NCBI GenBank assembly: GCA_023957995.1
Contig: JAMLGK010000006.1
Location: 62,001 to 126,000, forward strand
Direction of reading: 5' to 3'
Origin: Microthrixaceae bacterium
GTDB lineage: Bacteria > Actinomycetota > Acidimicrobiia > Acidimicrobiales > Microtrichaceae
Length of the DNA stretch: 64,000 bases
Below, piece after piece: positions 31,953 to 40,510 of this stretch; positions within the stretch are counted from its first letter, which is position 1, and each line of letters starts with the position of its first letter. The translations under genes and the position numbers were made by a program. Below the pieces are notes generated by a model. It worked only from the letters and a program-made list of their open reading frames with translations. It ran no database searches and was not told the DNA's origin.

Positions 31953-32544
31953 CACAGCCGACGGGCTCGTTGCACGGGCGCGCTCGGGCGACAGCGCGGC
32001 CACCGAGGTCCTCCTGAGGGAGCACGCTCCGAGAGTGTTGGCGGTGTGCAGGCGCCTCTGCGCGGACCGGGGGGATGCCGACGACGCGGCGCAGGAGGCA
32101 ATGATCGCGATCGTTCGGGGGTTGAGCCGATTCGACGGCCGCTCCTCGCTGTCCACCTGGATCTACCGGGTCACAACCAACTGCTGCATGGACGAGCTGC
32201 GGCGGAAGCGGCGACGCCCCGAGCCGGTCGACACCGCTGCCGGTTCCCGGCCCGACACCGTGGAGGACCAGTTGGTCGGCACCGACCCCGAGTTCGAGAC
32301 CGTGCGCTCGGAGTCCCGGGCCGAGCTGGCGCGCGCCCTAGCGGGCCTCCCGGAGGACTTCCGAATGGCCGTGGTACTGCGGGACGTGGCGGATCTGGAC
32401 TACGAGACGATCTCGGAGATCACCGGTGTCCCGATCGGCACGGTGAGATCCCGGATCGCCCGAGGTCGTGGCCGGCTCGCCGATGCCCTCGGGTCGGGAA
32501 CCGATTCGCCGTCCCATCCGTCTGACCGGTCGGAGCAGAGATGA
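31945..32544 (+). CDS. sigM: ECF sigma factor, SigM type
   Basis: 199 residues. Region 2: DADDAAQEAMIAIVRGLSRFDGRSSLSTWIYRVTTNCCMDELRRKRRRP; region 4: LAGLPEDFRMAVVLRDVADLDYETISEITGVPIGTVRSRIARGRGRL. It directs RNA polymerase to stress-type promoters. TTG 31945 is chosen because GGAGGG lies 8 nt upstream; it overlaps the last codons of the kinase gene. Its stop overlaps the start of the anti-sigma gene (ATGA). The gene order sigM, anti-sigma, trxB, trxA is that of mycobacteria and streptomycetes. Confidence 0.92.
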   Translation: MADTADGLVARARSGDSAATEVLLREHAPRVLAVCRRLCADRGDADDAAQEAMIAIVRGLSRFDGRSSLSTWIYRVTTNCCMDELRRKRRRPEPVDTAAGSRPDTVEDQLVGTDPEFETVRSESRAELARALAGLPEDFRMAVVLRDVADLDYETISEITGVPIGTVRSRIARGRGRLADALGSGTDSPSHPSDRSEQR

Positions 32545-33359
32545 CTGGACCCGAACAGAACGACCCCGACGCGCCCCGACCGGGCGGCCCAGACGGCCCT
32601 CACCCCGACGGTGTCGGCCCAGACGGTGTCGGCCCAGATGGTGATGCCGCGGATCTGGAGGCGTCCGAGCAACTGGACGAGTGGATTCGAGTGGGCCGGA
32701 CCGGGACCCTGGACGATCGCGCAGCCGACATGCGCCGGGTTCGATCGCTGCTCCGGTCAGACCTCCCCTCGGCCGATGAGGTCGGTCCTCTGGTCACCGC
32801 GGCCCTCGAAGCCCCGCCGCTGCACTCCGCGGACCAACACTCCACGAACCAGAGCCCCGCGGACCAGAACCCCGCGGACATTCGCTCCCCCAACGCGGGA
32901 AGCGTCCGGAATCCCGGTCAGGTCGGAAAGCCGCGGGTCTGGATACCCGCGGCGGCAGCAATCCTGTTGGTGGTCCTGGGCATCACCGCCGCGGTTGTCG
33001 CCAGCGGCACCCGCGATGAGACGGCCGTGGACGCGAGTTCGGACCGGGCCAACGCTGGTGCCGCCAACGCGGATTCGGATGACTTCGCGGTCGAGAGCCA
33101 ACTCGAGGATCCGGCGGCACCGCAGACGACCGTCTCGCCCTCGCCCGACAGGGGCGCGGGGGATCCGGCCGAAGAATCCGCTGACGCCGACGAACCGCCC
33201 GGGGACGCGATCCCCGAGAGCGGCTCCGAAGCTGTGCCCGGCGCAGAAGGCGGTGTCCCCGGCGCAGATGGAGGACAACCCGACTCCCGGGACACCGCGA
33301 ATGCGGCGCTGTCGGCGTTCGCCGGCGTGCGTGCCGTGATCGTGCTCCAACTCCCGTAG
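32541..33359 (+). CDS. Putative membrane anti-sigma factor of SigM
   Basis: 272 residues. The N-terminus is repetitive (GPDGVGPDGVGPDG, encoded by a 15-bp DNA repeat near 32607), followed by a helical region (EASEQLDEWIRVGRTGTLDDRAADMRRVRSLL), a single membrane helix (VWIPAAAAILLVVLGITAAVVAS) and an acidic Pro/Ser/Glu-rich outer part. No HxxxCxxC zinc motif is present. Position directly after sigM with coupled start codons, and the one-helix topology, make it the likely anti-sigma factor; sequence alone would not. Confidence 0.7.
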   Translation: MTGPEQNDPDAPRPGGPDGPHPDGVGPDGVGPDGDAADLEASEQLDEWIRVGRTGTLDDRAADMRRVRSLLRSDLPSADEVGPLVTAALEAPPLHSADQHSTNQSPADQNPADIRSPNAGSVRNPGQVGKPRVWIPAAAAILLVVLGITAAVVASGTRDETAVDASSDRANAGAANADSDDFAVESQLEDPAAPQTTVSPSPDRGAGDPAEESADADEPPGDAIPESGSEAVPGAEGGVPGADGGQPDSRDTANAALSAFAGVRAVIVLQLP

Positions 33360-33432
33360 CTCCCGACGATCCGAGTTCCACGGATCGCTGATCGCGATGG
33401 CGCCGGGCCCGAGCGGGCCCACGGCGGTGCGT

Positions 33433-33438
33433 TAGTGT
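33433..33438 (+). promoter_or_regulatory. -10 hexamer TAGTGT of leaderless gene
   Basis: TAGTGT is followed by 6 nt and ATG 33445. Confidence 0.55.
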
Positions 33439-33444
33439 TCGATC

Positions 33445-33804
33445 ATGGCGACCCCACCGAGCCAGGAAGCGACCGCGTCGGCCCAGCCGACCGCGGACGA
33501 CCCGACGTCCGGTACCGGCGACGACTGGACCAAACAGGTCACCGACCTCGTCACCGATTCGGTCGACAAGGTCCGTGCCCGCACCACCGGACCCCTGATG
33601 GGCATCGCCCAGGGCCTCGTGTACGCACTCGTGGCGGTGGTCGTGATCGTTCCGGTCACGGTGCTGTTGTTCGTGGGCCTGATACGGCTCCTCAACTGGG
33701 CCATCCCGGGTGACGTCTGGATCGTCTATGCGATCATCGCCGTTGTCAGTTGGATCATCGGCGCCATCCTCTGGACGCGCCGGGACCCTTCCGAGGCGTC
33801 CTGA
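33445..33804 (+). CDS. Small membrane protein, phage-holin-3-like topology
   Basis: 119 residues: an acidic, Thr/Ala-rich head, an amphipathic helix (WTKQVTDLVTDSVDKVRARTTGPL) and two membrane helices (LVYALVAVVVIVPVTVLLFVGLI and WIVYAIIAVVSWIIGAILW) ending in a basic tail. Actinobacterial proteins of this shape are often annotated as phage holin family, but nothing else here is phage-related, so lysis is unlikely. It sits between the anti-sigma and trxB genes with its own leaderless-type start. Confidence 0.75.
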   Translation: MATPPSQEATASAQPTADDPTSGTGDDWTKQVTDLVTDSVDKVRARTTGPLMGIAQGLVYALVAVVVIVPVTVLLFVGLIRLLNWAIPGDVWIVYAIIAVVSWIIGAILWTRRDPSEAS

Positions 33805-33970
33805 ACAGCAGCTCCCCGACCGGCTCGGATCCGGTGCCGGCACGCGCGGGGATCCGTAGCCCCGCCGGCGGGAATGCCAACACGTCCTGCGCTGTTGGCT
33901 GTGCGGGCAGAGGGCAACACCGGCCGCAACCCCTACCCAGCAAGAGACAAGTCCCCCCAGGAGAACCAGA

Positions 33971-34927
33971 GTGAGCCAGATACACAACGTGGTGATAGTC
34001 GGATCAGGTCCGGCGGGTCTCACCGCAGCCATCTACACCTCCCGGGCGAACCTCGAACCCGTGATGCTGGAGGGCGAACCCTCCTCGACCACCGACCAGC
34101 CGGGGGGACAGTTGATGCTGACCACCGAGGTGGAGAACTATCCGGGCTTCCCCGATGGCATCCTCGGGCCCGACCTGATGGCGGGATTCCGACAACAGGC
34201 AGAGCGGTTCGGCACCGACATCCGCACCGAGAAGGTCACCCGGGTCGACTTCTCCGAACGACCATTCAAGTTGTGGGTCGGCCAGTCCGAGGAGCCCACC
34301 TACCTCGCGCATTCCGTGATCGTTGCCACCGGCGCCCAGGCTCTGATGCTGGGGCTGCCGGCCGAACAGAAACTGATGGGCCGCGGAGTCAGCACCTGCG
34401 CAACCTGCGACGGGTTCTTCTTCCGCGGTCAACAGATCTGCGTGATCGGCGGGGGTGACTCGGCCATGGAAGAGGCGAACTTCTTGAGTCGCTTCGCCGA
34501 GAAGGTCACCGTTATCCACCGCCGCGACGAGCTCCGGGCCTCCAAGATCATGGCCGACCGGGCCATGGCCAATCCGGCCATCGAATTCATGTGGAACTCA
34601 ACGGTGACCGAGATTCTCGGCGACACCTCGGTCGAGGGTGTCGTGGTGCGCGACACGGTGACCGGCGAGGAGTCGACCCATGCCTTCAGCGGCGTGTTCG
34701 TGGCCATCGGCCACCGACCCAACACCGGGTTGTTCGAGGGGCAGTTGGACCTGCACGACAACGGATACCTCGTGACCGACCCTGATCGCTCGACCACGAG
34801 CGTGGAAGGGGTCTTCGCCTGCGGGGACGTACAGGATGACTGGTACCGCCAAGCGGTGACGGCTGCCGGCAGCGGTTGCATGGCCGCCATCGACGCGGAA
34901 CGCTGGCTCGAGGAACAGGGCCACTGA
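33971..34927 (+). CDS. trxB: Thioredoxin reductase
   Basis: 318 residues, the usual low-Mr type. FAD site VVIVGSGPAGLTAAIYTSRA, redox motif CATC in STCATCDGFFF, NADPH site VIGGGDSAMEEANFL with HRRDELRASK, and the C-terminal FAD motif GVFACGDVQD. It passes electrons from NADPH to thioredoxin, encoded 52 bp downstream. The GTG start has AGGAG about 8 nt upstream. Next to sigM it fits an oxidative or envelope stress role, known for the mycobacterial cluster. Confidence 0.97.
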   Translation: MSQIHNVVIVGSGPAGLTAAIYTSRANLEPVMLEGEPSSTTDQPGGQLMLTTEVENYPGFPDGILGPDLMAGFRQQAERFGTDIRTEKVTRVDFSERPFKLWVGQSEEPTYLAHSVIVATGAQALMLGLPAEQKLMGRGVSTCATCDGFFFRGQQICVIGGGDSAMEEANFLSRFAEKVTVIHRRDELRASKIMADRAMANPAIEFMWNSTVTEILGDTSVEGVVVRDTVTGEESTHAFSGVFVAIGHRPNTGLFEGQLDLHDNGYLVTDPDRSTTSVEGVFACGDVQDDWYRQAVTAAGSGCMAAIDAERWLEEQGH

Positions 34928-34979
34928 GCAACGACGGTCCGAGCGACAGAGATCGTCTGAACGAAAGGCAAACCCCAGC

Positions 34980-35303
34980 ATGGGACAGATCACAGAACTC
35001 ACAACAGCGACCTTCAATGAAGAAGTGATCGGCTCGACCGAACCGGTCGTCGTCGACTTCTGGGCCGAATGGTGTGGGCCCTGCAAGAAGATCGCTCCGA
35101 TCCTCGAGGAGATCGCGGACGAGCAGGCCGGAAAGCTCCGCGTCGCCAAGCTCGACGTGGATGCCCACTCAGAGATTGCTCAACAACATAATGTGATGAG
35201 CATCCCAACTTTGATCGTTTTCAAAGATGGCCAGGAGATCGTGCGTTCCACCGGAGCCAAGGGCAAGGCTCAACTCCTGGAACAGTTCTCAGCAGTTCTC
35301 TGA
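34980..35303 (+). CDS. trxA: Thioredoxin
   Basis: 107 residues with WAEWCGPCKKIAPILEEIA (active site WCGPC) and the cis-Pro in VMSIPTLIVFKDGQEI. It reduces protein disulfides in the cytoplasm and pairs with the reductase encoded just upstream. GAAAGG lies about 11 nt before the ATG. Confidence 0.98.
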   Translation: MGQITELTTATFNEEVIGSTEPVVVDFWAEWCGPCKKIAPILEEIADEQAGKLRVAKLDVDAHSEIAQQHNVMSIPTLIVFKDGQEIVRSTGAKGKAQLLEQFSAVL

Positions 35304-35371
35304 ACCGGAGCGAACCTCTGAGTCGATAGAACCACCGTCCGCGCCACCGACCACCATCAAGGGAGCCGAGT

Positions 35372-36370
35372 GTGACACCAGTTCCCACCAACGAGACATC
35401 CACCTCGGCCGATCGGGTCGAGTTGCCGTTGTCGGTGGGCACCTCCGGCCCTTCGGTGGGCGAGTTGCGACGTCGGCTGGCACTGCTGGAGTACCCGACC
35501 GATCCTGATCCGAGGGATCATTTCGGCGCCGCCACTGCCGGGGCCGTCAGCCGCTTTCAAGCGGTGCACGGACTCGATCCAACCGGGGTCTGTGATGCCG
35601 CCACCTGGACGATCGTGCTCGAATCCGAACACGCCCTCGGTGAACGGCTCCTGTGCCTGCGCAGCCCGATGCTTCGTGGCGAGGACGTGGCCGACCTGCA
35701 GCTCCGTCTCGGTACGTTGGGATTCGACTCCGGACGGGTCGACGGAATCTTCGGCCCCTCCACCCAGGCCGCGGTGGGTGAGTTCCAGCGCAACGCCGGG
35801 ATCGTGTTCGATCAGGTCTGCGGGCCCGACACAGTTGCGGCGCTCCGCCGGTTGGAGGGTCGAGCTGGATCCTCCACGGTCGCCTCGGTACGAGAGCGGG
35901 TTCGTCTGCAGACCGAGGGGCGCGGTGTGGAGCGACTGCGGGTGTCGATCGGAGCCACTGAGCCCGGCGACCTGGCCGCCAGCACCCTCGCCGCGATGCT
36001 GGCACCTCTGTGCGCAGCGGTTCAGGTCACCGAAGGAGCGGACTCCGATCAGGCCGCCGCCGCGAACAGGTTCGAAGCCGACGTTCACCTGGCACTCGAA
36101 TTCACCTCGACCGATGACATCGAGGCCAGATACTTCTCGGTACCGGGTTTCGAGTCCTACGGCGGTCGTTCCCTCGCCGAGGTGATCGTGATGGAACTGC
36201 CGGCCACGGGACTGGGAGTGGCTCGAGGAATGCGCCTTCCGATTCTTCGCGAGACCAGAGCGCCAGCGGTGGCGTTGCGAATCGGCCATGGTCTCGGCGC
36301 TCCGAAGCACCGAGACCTGGTCGCCGCAGCGCTGGTACGTGCGCTCACGCGCTGGACAGCATCTGCCTGA
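35372..36370 (+). CDS. cwlM: CwlM-like protein: two peptidoglycan-binding domains and a dead amidase domain
   Basis: 332 residues. Two PG_binding_1 repeats (about 22-85: GPSVGELRRRLALLEYP ... TAGAVSRFQAVHGLDPTGVCDAATW; about 95-160: GEDVADLQLRLGTLGFDSGRVDGIFGPSTQAAVGEFQRNAGI) precede an amidase_3-like region (180-332). That region lacks the usual zinc ligands and catalytic Glu: DPGHGG is replaced by SIGATEPG, the central His by LALEF, and the final ELGF-type motif by LRIGHG. Mycobacterial CwlM in the same slot is a regulator of MurA, phosphorylated by a Ser/Thr kinase. GTG start with AAGGGAG 6 nt upstream. Confidence 0.85.
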   Translation: MTPVPTNETSTSADRVELPLSVGTSGPSVGELRRRLALLEYPTDPDPRDHFGAATAGAVSRFQAVHGLDPTGVCDAATWTIVLESEHALGERLLCLRSPMLRGEDVADLQLRLGTLGFDSGRVDGIFGPSTQAAVGEFQRNAGIVFDQVCGPDTVAALRRLEGRAGSSTVASVRERVRLQTEGRGVERLRVSIGATEPGDLAASTLAAMLAPLCAAVQVTEGADSDQAAAANRFEADVHLALEFTSTDDIEARYFSVPGFESYGGRSLAEVIVMELPATGLGVARGMRLPILRETRAPAVALRIGHGLGAPKHRDLVAAALVRALTRWTASA

Positions 36371-36438
36371 CGCCGAGCGCCGACCGTTCGGACACCTTGA
36401 CCGGAACAGTCATCTTCAAGTCGAGGTTGGTACTTTCC

Positions 36439-36470
36439 CACAGGGTTATCCCCTGCTGTGGATATCTATT
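36439..36470 (+). terminator. Hairpin and T-rich stretch after cwlM
   Basis: CCACAGGG (36439-36446) can pair with CCC and TGTGG up to 36461, followed by ATATCTATTTT. It would end the trxB-trxA-cwlM transcript before convergent parB. TGTGGATAT inside it also resembles a DnaA box. Confidence 0.5.
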
Positions 36471-36488
36471 TTGGGCCCGATTCCGGGC

Positions 36489-37424
36489 TCAGGAACCCTC
36501 GATGATTAGCCGGTAGATCCGCTCCAGATCCTCCAGGTCGGCAAAATCGATCGTCACCTTGCCGCGCTTGGAGGACATCGAGATCGTCACCCTCGTATCC
36601 AGGTGACCCGCGAGCAGCTCCTCCAACTCGACCAGGCCCGGCTGGCGTAGCTTTGCCCGAGACGACTCCTCTGCCTTGTCGCCGCCGGACGGAGCAGGCT
36701 CATCGGCTTCGTCCTCGACCGACGCCGAGCCCGATTCCAGGCGCCGGCGTTCACGGATGAGTTCCTCCAACTGACGCACCGTGAGGCTCTCCGAAACGGC
36801 CCTCTTGGCGAGTGCCTCCTGGTATGAGCGATCAGGGTGCGACAACAGCACCTTGGCCTGCCCGGACGAGATGAGACCGTCCCCGACCAGCTTCTGCACA
36901 GCGGGCGTCAGCTGGAACAGCCTCAGCAGATTGGCCACACCGCTGCGGCTACGGCCGACCCTGTCGGCGATCCGCTCCTGGGTGTAGCCGAACTCCTCTA
37001 TGAGCCGCTGATATGCCGCCGCTTCTTCGAGGGCATTCAGATCCTCGCGGTGGAGGTTCTCCACCAGCGCTTCCTCGAGCGTTCCCGCGCCGCCCGTGTC
37101 GCGCACCACCACGGGGACCCGTTCCAGCCCGGCGCGCCGGGCAGCTCTCAGGCGGCGCTCACCGGCTATGAGAACATAGCCGTCGTCACCATCGTCGGGG
37201 AGTCGCACCAGAAGTGGCTGCAGGACTCCCAGCTCGCGCATGCTGGCCGCCAGCTCGTCAATGCCTTCCTCGTCGAAATGGCGTCGAGGTTGGTTCGGAT
37301 TGGGCTGCACCGACCCGGTGGGTACCTCCAGCAGCCCACCGCCAGCGCCCCCGGAGTCCTCCTTGGGTGGTCCGGGGGGAATCAGAGAAGTAAGGCCTCG
37401 TCCGAGGCCACCCTTAGACGACAC
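36489..37424 (-). CDS. parB: Chromosome-partitioning protein ParB
   Basis: 311 residues. GLGRGLTSLIP at the N-terminus, the core with VQPNPNQPRRHFDEEGIDELAASMRELGVLQPLLV, the CTP-binding GERRLRAARRAG, ALVENLHREDLNALEEAAAYQRL, and the helix-turn-helix TQERIADRVGRSRSGVANLLRL identify it. It loads at parS and slides as a CTP-bound clamp. GTG 37424 has GGGAGG 6 nt upstream and overlaps the end of parA by 11 bp. Confidence 0.96.
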   Translation of the reverse strand: MSSKGGLGRGLTSLIPPGPPKEDSGGAGGGLLEVPTGSVQPNPNQPRRHFDEEGIDELAASMRELGVLQPLLVRLPDDGDDGYVLIAGERRLRAARRAGLERVPVVVRDTGGAGTLEEALVENLHREDLNALEEAAAYQRLIEEFGYTQERIADRVGRSRSGVANLLRLFQLTPAVQKLVGDGLISSGQAKVLLSHPDRSYQEALAKRAVSESLTVRQLEELIRERRRLESGSASVEDEADEPAPSGGDKAEESSRAKLRQPGLVELEELLAGHLDTRVTISMSSKRGKVTIDFADLEDLERIYRLIIEGS

Positions 37425-38580
37425 CGCTGACCTCCCGTGCGAGTTCTCTGTAGGCGACCGCGCCCCGCGAGCTGGAGGCATAGGTGGTGATCGGCTGACC
37501 GAACGACGGAGCCTCCGAGAGTTTGACGTTCCGCGGAATCATGTTCCTGCAAACGATCTTCCCGAAGTGTTCCCGCACCTCCTCCACCACCTGTTCGGCG
37601 AGCTTGGTGCGGTTGTCGTACATCACCATGACGATGTGTGCGATGTGGAGCTTCGGATTGAGGTTGTCCCGGATCAGATCGATGTTCCGCGTGAGTTGAG
37701 CCAGGCCCTCCAGTGCGTAGTACTCGCACTGGATGGGCACCATGACCTCCGTGGCCGCCACCAGCCCGTTGACCGTGAGCAGACCCAGCGATGGCGGACA
37801 GTCGATGAGGAAGTAGTCGAAGTCGTCGAAGACCTCTGACAGGGCCTTGGACAACTTGCTCTCGCGATTGAACGCCGAGACCATCTCGACCTCTGCTCCT
37901 GCCAGATCCAGGCTGGCTGGCGCCACGAACAGGCCTTTCACCTCGGTGGGCTCGATGCAGTCCTCGATCGGTAGGCCGCCCAACATCACGTCGTACATCG
38001 TGTTGTCGAGGATCCGGTAGTTGATCCCCAAACCGGTGGTGGCATTCCCCTGGGGATCCAGATCGACGATCAGAACCCTGTGACCCAGTTCGGCCAGCGC
38101 GGCACCCATGTTCACGGTGGTGGTCGTCTTGCCCACGCCGCCCTTCTGGTTCGCGACTGCGATGACCCTGGGTAGCGAGATCTCGGTTCTCGACGAATCG
38201 TCTGTCGAATCGGACGTGCCGACTACCCGATCGGCGTCGTTCGGCCCGGCGTTCCGCGGAACGTCCTCGGTCGAGTCCGGGGGGTTCGAGAGCTCCGAGG
38301 GTTCCGCCCCGCTGGAGCCATCTGCTTCTTCCATGAACACCGGGGGCTCCTGCGAGGCCCCATCATCGGTGGTGACAGCCCCGGGTTGGAGCGACTGGTC
38401 AGTTGGACCGGAGCCGAACGTGGGTGCGGGATGCGCCGATGGCTCTGCGCCAGCTCCGGGTACCGGGGAGTCGGGTTGCTGGGAACCGGATTGCGAAGAG
38501 TCGGACATGCGCTCTCCCGACATGCCGGGAGTTCTCGACGCAGAGGCCTCACGGCGTGCAACTTCAAAGGGGTTCGGCAA
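37414..38580 (-). CDS. parA: ParA-type chromosome-partitioning ATPase with long acidic N-terminal extension
   Basis: 388 residues. The MinD/ParA core starts at about residue 138: RVIAVANQKGGVGKTTTTVNMG (deviant Walker A), VLIVDLDPQGNATTGLG, YFLIDCPPSLGLLTVNG. The first 137 residues are acidic and Ser/Pro/Gly-rich without domain features. TTG 38580 has GGAGG 7 nt upstream and gives this length; ATG 38508 with GGGAG 5 nt upstream would shorten the extension by 24 residues. ParA moves ParB-parS complexes along the nucleoid. Two parS sites lie upstream. Confidence 0.94.
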   Translation of the reverse strand: MPNPFEVARREASASRTPGMSGERMSDSSQSGSQQPDSPVPGAGAEPSAHPAPTFGSGPTDQSLQPGAVTTDDGASQEPPVFMEEADGSSGAEPSELSNPPDSTEDVPRNAGPNDADRVVGTSDSTDDSSRTEISLPRVIAVANQKGGVGKTTTTVNMGAALAELGHRVLIVDLDPQGNATTGLGINYRILDNTMYDVMLGGLPIEDCIEPTEVKGLFVAPASLDLAGAEVEMVSAFNRESKLSKALSEVFDDFDYFLIDCPPSLGLLTVNGLVAATEVMVPIQCEYYALEGLAQLTRNIDLIRDNLNPKLHIAHIVMVMYDNRTKLAEQVVEEVREHFGKIVCRNMIPRNVKLSEAPSFGQPITTYASSSRGAVAYRELAREVSGVV

Positions 38581-38587
38581 AGAAGGA

Positions 38588-38592
38588 CCTCC
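38588..38592 (-). promoter_or_regulatory. Ribosome-binding site GGAGG favouring a TTG start for parA
   Basis: GGAGG on the minus strand lies 7 nt before TTG 38580, better placed than the site before ATG 38508. Confidence 0.5.
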
Positions 38593-38702
38593 AGGCGACC
38601 CGGCGGGACGATTGTCCGCTCACCGGAGCACATCCTTCTCGCTGGACGGTGTGGGGTCAAGGCTTTCGGCCGAATCCGTGGTTCTCCGATGAGTCGACTG
38701 GC

Positions 38703-38718
38703 TGTTCCACGTGGAACA
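38703..38718. promoter_or_regulatory. parS site 1
   Basis: TGTTCCACGTGGAACA is a perfect 16-bp palindrome that differs from the general parS consensus TGTTTCACGTGAAACA by one symmetric pair. It lies between rsmG and parA, the usual location. The surrounding gap 38593-38905 holds no gene. Confidence 0.9.
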
Positions 38719-38779
38719 TCTCCGGCAGTAGAACCGATGAACCGAGAGGACCCGCTCCAACACGCGACGGGCCCCGCGT

Positions 38780-38795
38780 TGTTCCACGTGGAACG
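38780..38795. promoter_or_regulatory. parS site 2
   Basis: TGTTCCACGTGGAACG shares the 14-bp palindrome GTTCCACGTGGAAC with site 1, 77 bp away. Confidence 0.88.
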
Positions 38796-38880
38796 TTCAT
38801 CCGGTGCCCGACCGGGATACCAGTCCGAATCCCGACCAGGTATCTCCAACGTCCGTCAGCGTCCCCGGTCGAGATCCGCT

Positions 38881-38904
38881 CTCAGCCGCTGCCTAGGGGC
38901 TGAG
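38881..38904 (-). terminator. Hairpin after rsmG
   Basis: CTCAGCC (38881-38887) pairs with GGCTGAG (38898-38904) directly after the rsmG stop. No T-run follows on the minus strand, so termination is uncertain. Confidence 0.4.
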
Positions 38905-38905
38905 T

Positions 38906-39535
38906 TCAGAACCGCGGGCGCTTCGAGGGAATCCCGGGTCGCCGGGGTACCTCAGCCGGGCAATCCCCGACGGCGACCAGCACCTGGAACCCGAACCCGC
39001 GGTGACGATATGGGTCTCCGAGTTCGTAACCCAGCTTGCGCAGCGGCTGGGCCGGCCAACGCTCCTCGCCGGCGTCGGGCGCCGAGGGCGCTCCTGCTGG
39101 GGGCTCGCTGACGACCAGAAGTCCCCCGGGAGCGAGGAACCCGCGGGCACACTCGGCCGCTACGGCTGGTCGACCGAACGATCTCGAGAGAACCACCGGC
39201 AGCGCACCCCGAAGGTGCTCCGAGCGAGACAGTTCCTCAGCGCGACCCCAGGCAACGGTGACCCGGGAAGCCATTTCGAGCTGATCCACCGCCCATTCCA
39301 GGAACTTGATCCGACGGGTTGCGGAATCGACCAGAATCCCGGTCAGGTCATCCCTGGCCACCAGAAGTGGCAACCCTGGCACTCCGCCGCCGGACCCCAG
39401 GTCCAGGAAGGTTGCGCCATCGGGGACGGCCTCAGCGAAGCCGGCAGCCTGGGTTATGTGGGCGTCCAGAGACCCCGGACCCAGCAGACCTCGTAGGCGG
39501 GCCTCGACCAGTACGCCCTGCAGCTGGACCGACAC
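38906..39535 (-). CDS. rsmG: 16S rRNA (guanine-N7) methyltransferase G
   Basis: 209 residues. It methylates G527 of 16S rRNA. Motif I is FLDLGSGGGVPGLPLL, followed by GILVDSATRRIKFLEWAVDQLEM, VAWGRAEEL and VVLSRSFGRPAVAAECARGFLAPGGLLVVSEPP. Loss of RsmG gives low-level streptomycin resistance in other bacteria. It lies 16 bp after khpB, in the conserved order khpB-rsmG-parA-parB. Confidence 0.95.
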   Translation of the reverse strand: MSVQLQGVLVEARLRGLLGPGSLDAHITQAAGFAEAVPDGATFLDLGSGGGVPGLPLLVARDDLTGILVDSATRRIKFLEWAVDQLEMASRVTVAWGRAEELSRSEHLRGALPVVLSRSFGRPAVAAECARGFLAPGGLLVVSEPPAGAPSAPDAGEERWPAQPLRKLGYELGDPYRHRGFGFQVLVAVGDCPAEVPRRPGIPSKRPRF

Positions 39536-39551
39536 CCGCTGGTCCCTGTTC

Positions 39552-40445
39552 TCAGGAACGCTTCAGCACTACGCGTCGACGGGGATCCTCGCCTACGGAC
39601 GCCGTCTCGAGACCGTCCAGCTCCGTCACCACATCGTGGACGATCTTGCGGTCGGATCGGGACATCACTTCGAAGACAGCTTCGTCGCCGGTTTCGAGAA
39701 CCTTGTCGGCCTCGGCTTTCACGAACTCCTCCAGAGCGGCGGATCGATCGGCACGCACACCGGCCACGTCGACGACGACCTTGCCGTACTCACGACCATC
39801 GGCCTGTCGCTGAATGGCATTCCGACAGATCTCCTGAAGCGAATCCAAGGTGTTGAGACCCGGCCCGATGATCAGGCCCAGCCCTTCACCATCTATCTGG
39901 AACAACAGGATTCCCTCGTCGTCGAGCGAGCTCGACACCTCGGCTTCGTACCCGATGGCTTCGAGGTATCCGTTGAGAAATCCCTCGCCGACGGAACGCT
40001 GCTCGGCCTCGGGCATCGGCTCGCGATCCTCTCGCCTCTCCCGACGACCGCCAGACCCCTGTGAGGAGCGCGACGAACCGGAGTCCTTCGATGAGCGACG
40101 CGAACCGCGTCCGCCCGACCGAGGCGTCTCCGAGGACGAATCGTCACCGGAGGACTCACTGGACGACGAATCGCGCCCGCCGGAGCCGTTCCCGGCCGAG
40201 CCACTGCCACCCGAACCACTGCCACCAGCCTTCTTGCCCCGGCGCCGCTTCTCCTGCTTGGGAGGCGGAGAGGTCGGGCGAATCCGTGCCTTGACCCGTG
40301 CCGAACCGCGCACCCGGCCGAACATGCCCTGGCGCGGCTCCTCCAACACCTGCAGTTCCGCCTCGCCCTCGAGCACACCTAGCTGCTCGAGTGCCACCTC
40401 GGTGGCCTCTTCAACGCTCTTACCGGTTGTCTCTACCCATTCCAC
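39552..40445 (-). CDS. khpB: RNA-binding protein KhpB (Jag/EloR)
   Basis: 297 residues: a Jag_N domain (MEWVETTGKSVEEATEVALEQLGV, LEEPRQGMFGRVRGSARVKARI), a 95-residue linker of Lys/Arg, Gly and Ser repeats, a KH domain (DGEGLGLIIGPGLNTLDSLQEICRNAIQR) and an R3H domain ending VGEDPRRRVVLKRS. KhpB binds RNA and affects cell elongation. The GTG start has AAAGGGG 6 nt upstream. The linker is unusually long and low in complexity. Confidence 0.93.
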   Translation of the reverse strand: MEWVETTGKSVEEATEVALEQLGVLEGEAELQVLEEPRQGMFGRVRGSARVKARIRPTSPPPKQEKRRRGKKAGGSGSGGSGSAGNGSGGRDSSSSESSGDDSSSETPRSGGRGSRRSSKDSGSSRSSQGSGGRRERREDREPMPEAEQRSVGEGFLNGYLEAIGYEAEVSSSLDDEGILLFQIDGEGLGLIIGPGLNTLDSLQEICRNAIQRQADGREYGKVVVDVAGVRADRSAALEEFVKAEADKVLETGDEAVFEVMSRSDRKIVHDVVTELDGLETASVGEDPRRRVVLKRS

Positions 40446-40510
40446 GACAAGCCCCTTTCGGCTCTCGACTGAACACGACGAAATGGCGGCCCGCTCGGTG
40501 GCGGACTACC

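Noticed and set aside
33445..33804. Prophage holin as sign of a phage remnant
   Set aside because: No integrase, endolysin or structural phage gene is near, and the gene lies in a conserved housekeeping cluster.
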